The notes beneath the pieces were generated by a model. It ran no database searches and was not told the DNA's origin. It saw nothing but the letters and a program-made list of their open reading frames with translations. Below are positions 59,801 through 61,930 of a DNA stretch of 64,000 nucleotides, one piece after another. Position 1 is the stretch's first letter, and every line of letters starts with the position of its first letter. The position numbers were made by a program, and so were the translations under genes. Origin of the DNA: Gymnothorax reevesii (taxonomy: Eukaryota > Chordata > Actinopteri > Anguilliformes > Muraenidae); assembly GCA_029721435.1 (NCBI GenBank), contig CM056583.1:76325120-76389119 (forward strand), given 5' to 3'.

Positions 59801-61930
59801 GCTTAAAGTGCGCACTTAAGGTATATTTTGAATGATTCATTTCATGAGCAGAGCCAAATTATTTATCACTGTCTGAATACTTCAGGTTATGACTGTATAA
59901 AGCTGTGAAATCTCATGATTTCCTCTGAAAAAGCTGCCCATTTTGGTCCATATCACTCTTGTGAGTGAATCTGTTGGCACTAATTTTGAAGGTGAATTAA
60001 TGTTGAAACTGAATTAGCATGACTGTCTTTTTTCCAAACTGGCTTGAAGCATTCCAGCTGTAAAACAGAATCATCTTGTGTTGCAATGCTTCCTAGATTT
60101 GAGAGAGGCCAAGAGGACACCTTTAATCTGGAGATCGATGACATTGCCCCTCTGAAAAAGATGAGAGTACGCATTGATGGGACTGGAAGCCGTCCTGATT
60201 GGTTCCTAGACAAGGTTGGAGTCAAAAACAATGGCATAGCAAAGCTTTGTAAAAAAAAAAATTATTAATATATGGGGAAAAAGTTTAAATTCATAAAGCA
60301 AATAGTTTGCTAGTTTAGCCGACCATGAATCCCAAAGGAAGAAATATCCAGTTTCATTCACTATGTACAGTGGATTTACAGCGAATGCAACCAGTGATCA
60401 GAGCTGTGTGTTACAATTCCAGCAGTGGAGGCCTAGCTTTTCTGCAGTGTTTAAATGTGCAATGTTGGACATTAGGACAGTGCGCATAATGGTATCAGTA
60501 GTTATTTGGATTTTCGGCTAATGAGCAATGAGAATACCAGAGAAGAGGGTTTCACTTTTGTTAAAAAGATAAAAGGACAGAGATGAAATAACTCTCGAAT
60601 CGTGTTGAGAGAAACAATAACGCAGCCCCAAGACTGTCAGCTGATTAGACAACCAGGTCATTAATTATGTAAAAAGATTGCTATCTTGTCATTTATGACA
60701 AATTATCATACTCCTCATGTCCAACAAAAGACCATTTATTATTTAGATTAATTTACTGGACAGGACACGTTTTTTCCCACACTGGAGCGGACCTGAACAC
60801 TTTAAAAGTCTCACATTAATATGCACCGGAGCCAGCAGATGAGCTGTGGTATGGATTAGGCAGCTCTGTTATTTGAATCACCAGTGAGGCTGTGATACGG
60901 GTTTGCAGCTGCATGATTAGCCTTTAAAATGAAATGTTTTAATTTGACTTAGTGGGATTTTGTTCAGACAGCATTAATTATATGCTGGTAATCACATATA
61001 TTTTGCAGAACTTCTGAAAATATCAAGGAAGGCTGAATATAATGTAGGTTTGTATTGATTTCCATGTACCCAGGGTTAATACAGGGTAAATGGTCTGTTC
61101 GCTCGGCCTCCTCATATGCTCCCCTGTAAACACTAGTTGTCTGTGTGACCTGAAATTTGATTATCAATCCCAGTTTTCAGTTTTTTATCCCTCCCCCTTC
61201 CCTCTGTGAGTGTCTGGTCACTTTTTTATTTAAGCTTGGTCTCTCTATATTGTTTTATGAGGAATTGCAATCATGCACCTTAGATTTGATTGATGATATC
61301 TTCCTCCCTGCTTATGGTGTTCACTGCCTGGGTCAGCATTCATCTCTTTTTGAAGCCCCTGTTTCTGCAGGTGAATAGATATTCAGCTTTGTGAGCCTGG
61401 GCGTGCAAAATATATCAGTAATGTAGTATAATGTTACCTCTGTGTGTCAAAAATTTAGGATTGTCAAAAGCACATTTTGTCAGAAGGTTTCCTTTGGACA
61501 TTCAGGTTACTTGCAATGACCAGAAATACTACCAGTGGCACACTATTAATTAATCTAATTTGTTTAAAGTTTACCATGAAGAACCAGGAATTTGATTCAA
61601 ATGAAGCAAGTCAAGCACATATGTGACAGTTCTATGAACACTCTGTGCTTACAACCGGTAATATACTTTTGTGTTTTTTTTTTTGTTTTGTTTTGTTTAA
61701 TCCTGGGTATAAGGTACATAGTCTCAGCATTTTCACATTGCATTGACTCTAGATCATCTTGCGGAATCTGACGACTGAGGAGGTGTCTGTGTTCACTTAT
61801 GAAGATTGGTTGTCACGAACCAAAGGGCCAAAGCGGACTCTGATTTGTGAGATGGCTGCTGTAGTGGACGAAGAGGAAATGGTGGAGAGAACGATCTATA
61901 CCATACAGGTCAAGACCAGTGATGTCACAG
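7068..61930 (+). CDS. loxhd1: loxhd1, PLAT-domain repeat protein of hair-cell stereocilia (36 exons in window, 3' incomplete)
   Basis: Thirty-six exons with GT-AG borders join into one open frame of 6181 nt (about 2060 codons). It has a Lys/Glu-rich N-terminus (1-254), thirteen complete PLAT/LH2 domains (about 255-381, 382-505, 506-634, 635-762, 763-893, 894-1023, 1024-1185, 1186-1331, 1332-1464, 1465-1618, 1619-1787, 1788-1919 and 1920-2040) and the start of a fourteenth. Most domains show the family marks: Y.V.V.TGDV.GAGTDA.V, F..G..D.F, (I/V).(I/V)GHDN.G...GW.L..V, and FPC.RWL...E.DG...R.L. Domain order and linker positions match vertebrate LOXHD1. In mammals the protein lines stereocilia membranes and is needed for hearing (DFNB77). 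PLAT domains are thought to bind membrane lipid or protein partners. The final exons lie beyond the window. Teleosts can carry a and b paralogues; which one this is cannot be told. Confidence 0.95.
7831..9175. other. loxhd1 intron 1, first part: nothing recognised
   Basis: About 1.3 kb with only short unrelated open frames. No repeats, RNA genes or conserved blocks could be identified by eye. Confidence 0.5.
9405..10565 (-). mobile_element. Younger Tc1-like transposon with degenerate transposase
   Basis: Inverted terminal repeats CAGTTGTGCTCAAAAGTTTG (9405) and CAAACTTTTGAGCACAACTG (ending 10565) are perfect over 20 bp and flanked by TA on both sides (9403-9404 and 10566-10567). The minus strand carries broken transposase: [20 protein letters not shown], then [18 protein letters not shown], typical Tc1 DDE-region phrases. 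Frames are interrupted, so it is inactive. It sits inside the older Tc1-like element at 9176-12220. Confidence 0.9.
10692..10805. mobile_element. Small foldback element with GGGTTTCCCAAAA ends
   Basis: The left end reads TGGGTTTCCCAAAA (about 10692). The right end carries the complement, TTTTGGGAAACGC (about 10787-10799). Elements with these ends are common in fish genomes. It interrupts the older Tc1-like element. Confidence 0.55.
10936..11569. repeat. Purine-rich dispersed-repeat-like insertion
   Basis: Text of the same style as 2385-3600, 31255-31860 and 62095-62680 ('aggtgaggaatggagtgagg', 'ggtcgaaaccgggata'). It separates two parts of the older Tc1-like element, so it is probably an insertion. 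Its class is unknown. Confidence 0.35.
12222..13808. other. loxhd1 intron 1, middle: single-copy-looking DNA with a tetranucleotide microsatellite
   Basis: 13157-13207 is a GATA/GATG-type tetranucleotide microsatellite (gatagatagatagatggatg). Otherwise nothing is recognised. Confidence 0.6.
13810..14689. mobile_element. Non-autonomous DNA transposon, 880 bp, with GGGGAGACCGGGTCT ends
   Basis: The inverted repeats GGGGAGACCGGGTCTAGTTG (13810) and CAACCAGACCCGGTCTCCCC (ending 14689) differ at one position and are flanked by TA. The repeat continues inward as TTAC. The interior has AT-rich DNA with phrases such as 'gggtaatttgttacagg' repeated near the left end, and no transposase. Confidence 0.85.
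15118..15232 (+). CDS. loxhd1: loxhd1 exon 2: PLAT 1, first part
   Basis: Acceptor CCCACAG|TTT and donor AA|GTGAGT. It encodes [19 protein letters not shown] and the following [15 protein letters not shown], the first strands of PLAT domain 1. It begins in phase 1 and ends in phase 2. Confidence 0.95.
15592..15823. mobile_element. Mariner-like MITE, 232 bp
   Basis: The 31-bp arms ctatactgaacaacaaaaga.. (15592-15622) and their complement (15793-15823) differ at one base and start at TA. They resemble the TACTGAACAAAA.. ends of fish mariner-like elements. The interior holds a second palindrome around 15751-15785 (gttaatgtactcttatg / cataagagtacattaac). Confidence 0.85.
16265..16372. repeat. 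Short foldback repeat
   Basis: Arms ttgaagcacctattactaaa (16277) and tttagtaatcagtgcttcaa (ending 16356) pair over about 28 bp across a loop of about 25 nt. Outer bases (atggta / taccat) extend the pairing imperfectly. Confidence 0.65.
17044..17900 (-). mobile_element. Degenerate Tc1-like transposon, 857 bp
   Basis: The ends are CACTTCCGTTCGAAAGT (17044) and the near-complement TATTTGAACGGTACTG (ending 17900), flanked by TA. The minus strand shows a Tc1 catalytic-region phrase, [20 protein letters not shown], in a broken frame. Confidence 0.75.
17923..18378 (+). mobile_element. Short internally deleted Tc1-like element
   Basis: The ends AAGGGGTGGACAAAATATCAG and the complement of CTGATTATGTAACCACTCCT are imperfect inverted repeats with TA flanks (17921-17922 and 18379-18380). 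The + strand near 18250-18320 encodes a phrase like [16 protein letters not shown], resembling the helix-turn-helix region of fish Tc1 transposases. The catalytic part is missing. It lies 22 bp from the element at 17044-17900. Confidence 0.6.
18379..19950. other. loxhd1 intron 2, part: nothing recognised
   Basis: AT-rich DNA with no identifiable element, apart from locally repetitive 'aactt/aagtt' text around 19260-19400. Confidence 0.4.
20090..20710 (+). pseudogene. Tc1-like transposase pseudogene
   Basis: On the + strand, several frames together follow fish Tc1 transposase. In order they read [34 protein letters not shown], and finally [20 protein letters not shown] near 20629-20690. Stops and frameshifts lie between them and no terminal repeats were identified. 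It lies in loxhd1 intron 2. Confidence 0.75.
21065..21120. repeat. Hairpin, 20-bp arms
   Basis: actactctgcctgtgctagc at 21065 pairs with gctagtgcaggcagagtagt ending at 21120, with two mismatches and a 16-nt loop. It is probably a MITE remnant in intron 2. Confidence 0.7.
21241..21321 (+). CDS. loxhd1: loxhd1 exon 3: PLAT 1, middle
   Basis: Acceptor CATCACAG|AAG and donor AAG|GTATGC. The short 81-nt exon encodes [17 protein letters not shown] then [10 protein letters not shown], the central strands of PLAT 1. Phase 2 at both ends. Confidence 0.93.
21876..22060 (+). CDS. loxhd1: loxhd1 exon 4: PLAT 1, end
   Basis: Acceptor GTTCCAG|GAT and donor AAT|GTAGGT. It encodes [19 protein letters not shown], then [16 protein letters not shown] and the [12 protein letters not shown] linker. 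The [14 protein letters not shown] motif is nearly identical in mammalian LOXHD1 domain 1. Confidence 0.95.
23145..23243 (+). CDS. loxhd1: loxhd1 exon 5: PLAT 2, first part
   Basis: Acceptor TTTGCAG|TCA and donor CAG|GTAGGA. It encodes [20 protein letters not shown], then [13 protein letters not shown]. Phase 1 at both ends. Confidence 0.94.
24357..24505 (+). CDS. loxhd1: loxhd1 exon 6: PLAT 2, middle
   Basis: Acceptor CCTGTAG|GCG and donor AAG|GTACTG. It encodes [19 protein letters not shown], then [19 protein letters not shown]. The GHNNKG.SAGW core matches domain 2 of vertebrate LOXHD1. Ends in phase 0. Confidence 0.95.
24660..25010 (+). mobile_element. LINE-derived remnant (L2-like 3' coding region), low confidence
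   Basis: The stretch reading 'cgaaatttccccttctcagtcatgactgctctgctcagc' (key parts TTCTCAGTCATGACTGC and CTGCTCAGCGCTGG) followed by '..gcaagctaaaaacacatct' resembles the 3' coding region of a common fish [16 protein letters not shown], then a phrase like KLKTHL. It has no intact frame. Confidence 0.4.
25430..27010. other. loxhd1 intron 6, remainder: two microsatellites
   Basis: A GT repeat lies at about 26305-26344 and a CA repeat at 26790-26818. Nothing else was recognised. Confidence 0.6.
27018..27141 (+). CDS. loxhd1: loxhd1 exon 7: PLAT 2, end
   Basis: Acceptor TCCCCAG|GTG and donor CGG|GTGAGT. It encodes [20 protein letters not shown], then [14 protein letters not shown]. The usual cysteine of the FPC.RWL motif is Val here (FPVGRWF), so this domain lacks it. 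Confidence 0.94.
27272..27490 (+). repeat. Dispersed repeat 'R5', copy 1
   Basis: It begins 'tatccccctggcatataatg', followed by GATATAGCGATAGCC, a run of tctgtctg/tccgtccg, TCATTTCGTTTCCGG, CTCAAAAACCG and GATGTGCCTTTTGGTATTTTG. Related text appears at 35925-36110, 38430-38555, 50325-50480 and, on the other strand, 59285-59475. It is non-coding and its class is unknown. Confidence 0.6.
28480..28730 (+). CDS. loxhd1: loxhd1 exon 8: PLAT 3, first and middle parts
   Basis: Acceptor CCTGCAG|GAA. It encodes [50 protein letters not shown] and GWYCEK. The [11 protein letters not shown] and LLSPLSRV phrases are specific to LOXHD1 domain 3. The donor is AAG|GTCGGC, a poor match to consensus after +2, and a pyrimidine tract of about 165 nt follows at once. 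The frame joins exon 9 without change. Confidence 0.93.
28741..28907 (+). repeat. Long pyrimidine (CT-rich) tract next to the exon 8 donor
   Basis: About 165 nt of nearly pure C and T begin 10 nt after the exon 8 donor and end in a good-looking but unused acceptor (CCTCTGCAG at 28907). Open frames across it are composition artefacts. Confidence 0.85.
29003..29270 (+). mobile_element. Jockey-like LINE reverse transcriptase C-terminal end
   Basis: The + strand reads [20 protein letters not shown], then YFFTQEVI, a stop, [20 protein letters not shown]. This is the usual extreme C-terminus of jockey-like LINE proteins (R.RGH..KL.....D.RK.FFS.RV...WN.LP..VV.A.....FK..LD). It is a dead fragment in intron 8. 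Confidence 0.75.
29673..29876. mobile_element. piggyBac-like MITE, copy A
   Basis: It starts TTAA-CCCCTTTGCGCAGAATAC and ends TCTATATCTGCGCAAAT, so the ends are inverted GCGCAG repeats. The interior is closely similar to 41445-41650 (shared 'gtgcatgagcc', 'tttgtgtcacagaga', 'gcaagacatttgga', 'attttggaattta'). TTAA plus CCC ends are the marks of piggyBac elements. Confidence 0.65.
29904..30039 (+). CDS. loxhd1: loxhd1 exon 9: PLAT 3, end
   Basis: Acceptor TGTCTTAG|GTG and donor AGA|GTAGGC. It encodes [20 protein letters not shown], then [20 protein letters not shown] and a basic tail. The order CPFTG.(E/Q)QTFPC..WLDE is characteristic of domain 3. Confidence 0.95.
30040..32516. other. loxhd1 intron 9
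   Basis: 31255-31860 is a purine-rich dispersed-repeat-like stretch similar in style to 2385-3600. The rest is AT-rich with nothing recognised, and no internal exon is evident. Confidence 0.45.
32517..32677 (+). CDS. loxhd1: loxhd1 exon 10: PLAT 4, first part
   Basis: Acceptor TCGCCAG|AGC and donor ATG|GTAAGT. It encodes [20 protein letters not shown], then [15 protein letters not shown] and [11 protein letters not shown]. The unusual PWSLW(I/V)WT first strand is found in domain 4 of vertebrate LOXHD1. Confidence 0.95.
32804..32890 (+). CDS. loxhd1: loxhd1 exon 11: PLAT 4, middle
   Basis: Acceptor CATCCACAG|ATT and donor AGG|GTGAGA. It encodes [20 protein letters not shown], then PFAGWHLDR. 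Phase 0 at both ends, 87 nt. The 126-nt intron before it is the shortest in the gene. The usual GHDN motif is WHEKR, as in other vertebrate domain 4 sequences (WHDKR). Confidence 0.94.
33149..33284 (+). CDS. loxhd1: loxhd1 exon 12: PLAT 4, end
   Basis: Acceptor TTCACCAAG|GCC and donor CAC|GTAAGA. It encodes [20 protein letters not shown], then [17 protein letters not shown]. Ends in phase 1. Confidence 0.94.
33737..33891 (+). CDS. loxhd1: loxhd1 exon 13: PLAT 5, first part
   Basis: Acceptor TTCTGCAG|TGA and donor AAT|GTGAGT. It encodes [20 protein letters not shown], then [15 protein letters not shown] and NKFEKGN. Ends in phase 0. Confidence 0.95.
33892..35079. other. loxhd1 intron 13, with a possible tRNA-derived SINE remnant
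   Basis: 34262-34345 contains 'gtgtctcagttggtagagg', close to a tRNA A-box, but no clear B-box follows. A short TA/T-rich tract lies at 34695-34740. Nothing else was recognised. Confidence 0.35.
35080..35240 (+). CDS. loxhd1: loxhd1 exon 14: PLAT 5, middle
   Basis: Acceptor CGGCCCACAG|GCT and donor TCG|GTAAAA. It encodes [37 protein letters not shown] and the [16 protein letters not shown] stretch. GC content is visibly higher than in the neighbouring introns. Confidence 0.94.
35716..35792 (+). CDS. loxhd1: loxhd1 exon 15: PLAT 5, end
   Basis: Acceptor TTTTCCAG|TTG and donor ATA|GTAAGT. It encodes [20 protein letters not shown] and GLRLH. The 77-nt exon starts in phase 2 and ends in phase 1. 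Confidence 0.93.
35925..36110 (+). repeat. Dispersed repeat 'R5', copy 2
   Basis: It shares with copy 1 the order: G/T-rich start, 'accataactcggaaa', 'ccgatatatttccatgaaa' and GATGTGCCTTTTGCTATTTTG. It lies in intron 15. Confidence 0.5.
36294..36490 (+). CDS. loxhd1: loxhd1 exon 16: PLAT 6, first part
   Basis: Acceptor GCTCTCAG|ACA and donor AGA|GTAAGT. It encodes [20 protein letters not shown], then [17 protein letters not shown] and [20 protein letters not shown]. The GA(S)(S/T)DS variant of the PLAT signature is shared with mammalian domain 6. Confidence 0.95.
36652..36844 (+). CDS. loxhd1: loxhd1 exon 17: PLAT 6, end
   Basis: Acceptor CCTAACAG|ATC and donor AAT|GTACAT, which is weak after +4. 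It encodes [20 protein letters not shown], then [17 protein letters not shown] and [10 protein letters not shown]. As in other domain 6 sequences, the FPC cysteine is absent (FPSHRWL). Confidence 0.93.
37337..37497 (+). CDS. loxhd1: loxhd1 exon 18: PLAT 7, first part
   Basis: Acceptor TCTCCAG|TGA and donor AAG|GTATTC. It encodes [36 protein letters not shown] and [10 protein letters not shown]. Starts in phase 1 and ends in phase 0. Confidence 0.95.
37880..38204 (+). CDS. loxhd1: loxhd1 exon 19: PLAT 7, end, with charged insertion
   Basis: Acceptor CTTCACAG|ATT and donor AAG|GTGGGG. It encodes [20 protein letters not shown] and WYLEKV, then an insertion of about 35 residues made of a Lys run and a Glu run, and then [19 protein letters not shown]. 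Mammalian LOXHD1 has a longer Lys- then Glu-rich insertion at the same place in domain 7. The insertion sits in a loop before the FPC.RWL strand. At 325 nt this is the longest internal exon seen. Confidence 0.95.
38430..38555 (+). repeat. Dispersed repeat 'R5', copy 3
   Basis: It begins TTACCCCTCAGCCCTCAAGG, then GGGTATTG and a GGGC/GGCG run, and ends 'ggggctgaggggtatt'. The start matches the minus-strand copy at 59285-59475 (ttacccctcagcc..ggggtattg). It lies in intron 19. Confidence 0.5.
38969..39120 (+). CDS. loxhd1: loxhd1 exon 20: PLAT 8, first part
   Basis: Acceptor TTCCACAG|ATA and donor CAG|GTGGGA. It encodes [40 protein letters not shown] and NKFEKGQ. Starts in phase 1 and ends in phase 0. 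Confidence 0.95.
39121..39926. other. loxhd1 intron 20, nothing recognised
   Basis: About 0.8 kb of AT-rich intron sequence with no identifiable element. Confidence 0.5.
39927..40060 (+). CDS. loxhd1: loxhd1 exon 21: PLAT 8, middle
   Basis: Acceptor TCGTACAG|GAA and donor CAC|GTGAGT. It encodes [20 protein letters not shown], then [19 protein letters not shown]. Ends in phase 2. Confidence 0.94.
40714..40865 (+). CDS. loxhd1: loxhd1 exon 22: PLAT 8, end
   Basis: Acceptor TCATGCAG|GTA and donor AAT|GTAAGC. It encodes [29 protein letters not shown], a short acidic linker and TLGLEQK. The 'LALEQK'-type linker end is shared with mammalian LOXHD1. Confidence 0.94.
41445..41650. mobile_element. 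piggyBac-like MITE, copy B
   Basis: Starts AACCCCTTTCTGCAGAATAC and ends TATATCTGCGCAAAGGGGTAA. The right end is intact and is the complement of the left end of copy A (29673). About 205 bp, in intron 22, in the same orientation as copy A. Confidence 0.65.
41651..42216. other. loxhd1 intron 22, remainder
   Basis: It holds a 124-codon open frame (41675-42046) that resembles no family I know and has no splice or start context. Treated as non-coding. Confidence 0.4.
42217..42321 (+). CDS. loxhd1: loxhd1 exon 23: PLAT 9, first part
   Basis: Acceptor TTTTACAG|CCA and donor CAG|GTAACA. It encodes [20 protein letters not shown], then [15 protein letters not shown]. Phase 1 at both ends. The [13 protein letters not shown] form matches domain 9. 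Confidence 0.94.
42651..42779 (+). CDS. loxhd1: loxhd1 exon 24: PLAT 9, middle
   Basis: Acceptor CACTGCAG|GAA and donor CAG|GTAAGG. It encodes [18 protein letters not shown], then [20 protein letters not shown] and HDNS. Phase 1 at both ends. Confidence 0.94.
43094..43258 (+). CDS. loxhd1: loxhd1 exon 25: PLAT 9, end
   Basis: Acceptor GGCCTCAG|GTG and donor CAT|GTAAGA. It encodes [39 protein letters not shown] and [19 protein letters not shown](I/V)DAPS is a near-identical phrase in mammalian domain 9. Confidence 0.95.
43372..44762 (-). mobile_element. L2-type LINE, 5'-truncated, reverse transcriptase fragment with AAT-repeat tail
   Basis: The minus strand encodes [20 protein letters not shown], then [18 protein letters not shown], the catalytic box CYTDDTQLY, and a C-terminal domain with [13 protein letters not shown] and [13 protein letters not shown]. 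This order is typical of L2 elements. The catalytic box is YTDD, where YADD is usual. Its 3' end, on the left here, is an (AAT/ATT)n run at 43372-43395. It is truncated at the 5' end and has frameshifts near 44600. It lies in intron 25. Confidence 0.9.
44771..45080. mobile_element. Long hairpin (foldback) element, arms about 100 bp
   Basis: The left arm (44771-44870, 'cctaagcaggcctaccaaag'...) pairs with the right arm (44983-45080, ...'tgttaggcctgctaagg') over about 100 bp with some mismatches. Shared inner parts include TGTAACAAA, GTCTACCTTTTTCAAA and CAGCAACACA.AATCGAAAAC. The loop is about 110 nt. There is no coding capacity. It sits 9 bp from the truncated 5' end of the L2 element. Confidence 0.8.
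45081..45745. other. loxhd1 intron 25, last part, nothing recognised
   Basis: AT-rich intron sequence leading to exon 26. No element was identified. Confidence 0.5.
45746..45927 (+). CDS. loxhd1: loxhd1 exon 26: PLAT 10, first part
   Basis: Acceptor AATTTCAG|TTG and donor GAG|GTGAGT. It encodes [39 protein letters not shown] and [12 protein letters not shown]. The DxVCTQQK.LC.NKRE phrase is specific to domain 10. Ends in phase 0, so any in-frame extension at the next acceptor keeps the frame. Confidence 0.95.
45975..46495. mobile_element. Possible mariner-like MITE, low confidence
   Basis: 'ctggggaaaaaagttaagca' near 45980 and 'gcttaacttttgttcagtgta' near 46472-46493 are imperfect inverted repeats, and the right end (TACACTGAACAAAA) resembles mariner-like ends. 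The left end is too diverged to be sure. Confidence 0.35.
46830..47333 (+). repeat. loxhd1: Tandem array of seven 72-bp units, each duplicating the exon 27 splice acceptor and its first 30 nt
   Basis: Units start at 46830, 46902, 46974, 47046, 47118, 47190 and 47262, and the true exon follows at 47334; spacing is exactly 72 bp. Each unit begins with the 30 nt that open exon 27 (ctggag..cgta/tggg.gatgtgattgag.ag) and ends with 42 nt corresponding to the 3' end of intron 26, closing in a pyrimidine-rich 'CTAC/CTTC/CCTC-AG'. All units are in the exon's frame with no stop, each encoding LE(F/D)VGDVIE(K/R)L..(I/V)YEHQCSYC(L/P)Q or close to it. The first three have LEF, the rest LED. The last unit has the variant EHLRSFLLQ. 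Confidence 0.95.
47334..47450 (+). CDS. loxhd1: loxhd1 exon 27: PLAT 10, middle (canonical acceptor)
   Basis: Acceptor CCTTCTGCAG|CTG and donor AAG|GTACCA, phase 0 at both ends. It encodes [20 protein letters not shown], then [15 protein letters not shown]. This start is chosen because its pyrimidine tract is the longest of the eight candidate acceptors and the protein then matches mammalian LOXHD1 ([18 protein letters not shown]) with no insertion. Use of any upstream acceptor would add 24-residue blocks. Confidence 0.93.
47451..48112. other. loxhd1 intron 27, nothing recognised
   Basis: About 660 nt. It shows no further copies of the 72-bp unit and no transposon ends. Confidence 0.5.
48113..48275 (+). 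CDS. loxhd1: loxhd1 exon 28: PLAT 10, end
   Basis: Acceptor AATTGAAAG|GGT has a poor pyrimidine tract; donor AGA|GTATGT. It encodes [40 protein letters not shown] and [13 protein letters not shown]. Phase and homology (FPC.RWLA.SEDD, ELVP.DI..EK...DG) support the start. Confidence 0.92.
48553..48664. mobile_element. Hairpin MITE, 112 bp
   Basis: cgcacagcaaaaatcgcagt (48553) pairs with the end gggacgtttgctgtgcg (ending 48664), and ctgaactccagt pairs with actggagttcag. The centre 'gagaccagttggtctc' is also a palindrome. The whole fold covers almost every base. Flanking 'tatattcc' and 'agaatatg' may extend it. Confidence 0.8.
49569..49723 (+). CDS. loxhd1: loxhd1 exon 29: PLAT 11, first part
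   Basis: Acceptor TCCCTCAG|TGC and donor TCG|GTAAGA. It encodes [40 protein letters not shown] and NSNKFERGS. Starts in phase 1 and ends in phase 0. Confidence 0.95.
50325..50480 (+). repeat. Dispersed repeat 'R5', copy 4
   Basis: It has 'ccctccgcgtgtctgtttgt', 'tgaggcggaggttctaaag', 'cttaacgaaatttaaca' and GATGTACCTTTTCATACTTC, in the order seen in copies 1 and 2. It lies in intron 29. Confidence 0.45.
50963..51090. mobile_element. Foldback MITE, 128 bp
   Basis: gttacagtcagaatgtgaaa (50963) and tttcacaatctgactgtaac (ending 51090) are inverted repeats with one or two mismatches. Inner arms cagtcatttc / gaaatgactg continue the fold. It lies in intron 29. Confidence 0.8.
51208..51576. mobile_element. 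hAT-like non-autonomous transposon, 369 bp, with perfect 8-bp target duplication
   Basis: The ends GGTAACACTTTATAATGAGT (51208) and the complement of ACTCAATATAAAGTGTTACC (ending 51576) are inverted repeats. The 8-bp GACATTGC flanks both sides (51200-51207 and 51577-51584), the target-site length of hAT elements. The interior is AT-rich and repetitive ('gttagttaagcattgataaa') with no transposase. Confidence 0.9.
51771..51794. repeat. CA microsatellite
   Basis: An uninterrupted (AC)n run of 24 nt in intron 29. Confidence 0.9.
52170..52379 (+). CDS. loxhd1: loxhd1 exon 30: PLAT 11, end
   Basis: Acceptor TTTTCCAAG|GTG and donor AAG|GTAACA. It encodes [38 protein letters not shown] and [32 protein letters not shown].(I/L)ER is specific to domain 11; the Gly after D is Arg here. 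Confidence 0.95.
52519..52660 (+). CDS. loxhd1: loxhd1 exon 31: Ser/Lys-rich linker between PLAT 11 and PLAT 12
   Basis: Acceptor TTCCTCAG|GGC and donor CTC|GTAAGG. It encodes [20 protein letters not shown], a repetitive Ser/Met/Lys stretch, [15 protein letters not shown]. The exon starts in phase 0 and ends in phase 1. Mammalian LOXHD1 has an unrelated-looking linker of similar length here that also ends EGP. No fold is expected. The serine spacing could suit phosphorylation, but this is only an inference. Confidence 0.88.
52661..55127. other. loxhd1 introns 31 and 32 (exon 32 at 53286-53494 excepted)
   Basis: A TGAG/TGAC tetranucleotide microsatellite lies at 54322-54364. No transposon ends or further exons were recognised. 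Confidence 0.5.
53286..53494 (+). CDS. loxhd1: loxhd1 exon 32: PLAT 12, first part (divergent)
   Basis: Acceptor TCACTGCAG|TTA and donor GAG|GTGCAG. It encodes [39 protein letters not shown] and [17 protein letters not shown]. The GAGTDA signature is lost (DSSTTSR), as it is partly in mammalian domain 12 (DAATDSR). The donor is weak after +2 but joins exon 33 in frame as VE|LGHDG. Confidence 0.92.
55128..55313 (+). CDS. loxhd1: loxhd1 exon 33: PLAT 12, end
   Basis: Acceptor CCCCACAG|CTG and donor AAG|GTACAT. It encodes [40 protein letters not shown] and [14 protein letters not shown]. The GHDGA.PESCWLV.EL..AVPT.G phrase is nearly identical in mammals. Phase 0 at both ends. Confidence 0.95.
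55314..56900. other. loxhd1 intron 33, first part, nothing recognised
   Basis: About 1.6 kb without an identifiable element. Open frames at 55837-56663 have no family resemblance. Confidence 0.45.
56901..57720 (+). mobile_element. Fish dispersed repeat split by a LINE 3' end
   Basis: 56901-56965 reads 'cattacattacagggactta..cgcccttatccagagcgacgtacaaaagtgc', the start of a very common fish repeat. Its continuation ('caagtgacaaagagcacttc'..'gtgggttttcaggctgcg') resumes at about 57513. Between them, 56982-57251 encodes a LINE C-terminus: [37 protein letters not shown] and FKHAL. It ends in 'aaataaaatcaaccaatcaatcag', a LINE-type tail. The order implies a LINE copy landed inside an older repeat. 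Confidence 0.65.
57721..58215. other. loxhd1 intron 33, last part, nothing recognised
   Basis: AT-rich sequence leading to exon 34. No element was identified. Confidence 0.5.
58216..58343 (+). CDS. loxhd1: loxhd1 exon 34: PLAT 13, first part
   Basis: Acceptor TTACACAG|GTT and donor CAG|GTGACA. It encodes [20 protein letters not shown], then [19 protein letters not shown]. It is the only domain-opening exon here that starts in phase 0 rather than phase 1. Confidence 0.94.
58810..59895 (+). mobile_element. Degenerate DNA transposon (Tc1-like), interrupted by repeat R5
   Basis: 58816-59082 reads roughly like a decayed Tc1 transposase ([28 protein letters not shown]). 59600-59830 follows a common fish repeat 3' region: 'gcggtcattgtctacaaagg', 'ccaactacttttgagccc', 'gggggttatgtgtaaaaatg' and 'aattaaagcttaaagt'. 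No clean terminal repeats were found. Copy 5 of repeat R5 sits between the two parts. Confidence 0.5.
59285..59475 (-). repeat. Dispersed repeat 'R5', copy 5 (minus strand)
   Basis: On the minus strand it reads TTTTTACCCCTCAGCCGACG, GGGGTATTG, 'ggtgtccgtctgtctgttcg', TTCTCGTTTCCGGACGATAG and CTGAAAAACGCCC, the order seen in copies 1 and 3. It lies in intron 34. Confidence 0.55.
60097..60214 (+). CDS. loxhd1: loxhd1 exon 35: PLAT 13, middle
   Basis: Acceptor CTTCCTAG|ATT and donor AAG|GTTGGA, with an unusual T at +3. It encodes [20 protein letters not shown], then [19 protein letters not shown]. The GHDN motif is reduced to RIDG.GSRP.WFL, as in mammalian domain 13. Confidence 0.93.
60215..61752. 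other. loxhd1 intron 35, nothing recognised
   Basis: About 1.5 kb of AT-rich intron DNA without identifiable elements. Confidence 0.5.
61753..61930 (+). CDS. loxhd1: loxhd1 exon 36: PLAT 13 end and PLAT 14 start
   Basis: Acceptor GACTCTAG|ATC and donor CAG|GTAGGT. It encodes [40 protein letters not shown] and [11 protein letters not shown]. The domain 13/14 junction lies inside this exon, as the mammalian sequence ([23 protein letters not shown]) predicts. The next exon should begin by completing a Gly codon and the GAGTDANV signature; it is not found before 64000. Confidence 0.94.
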
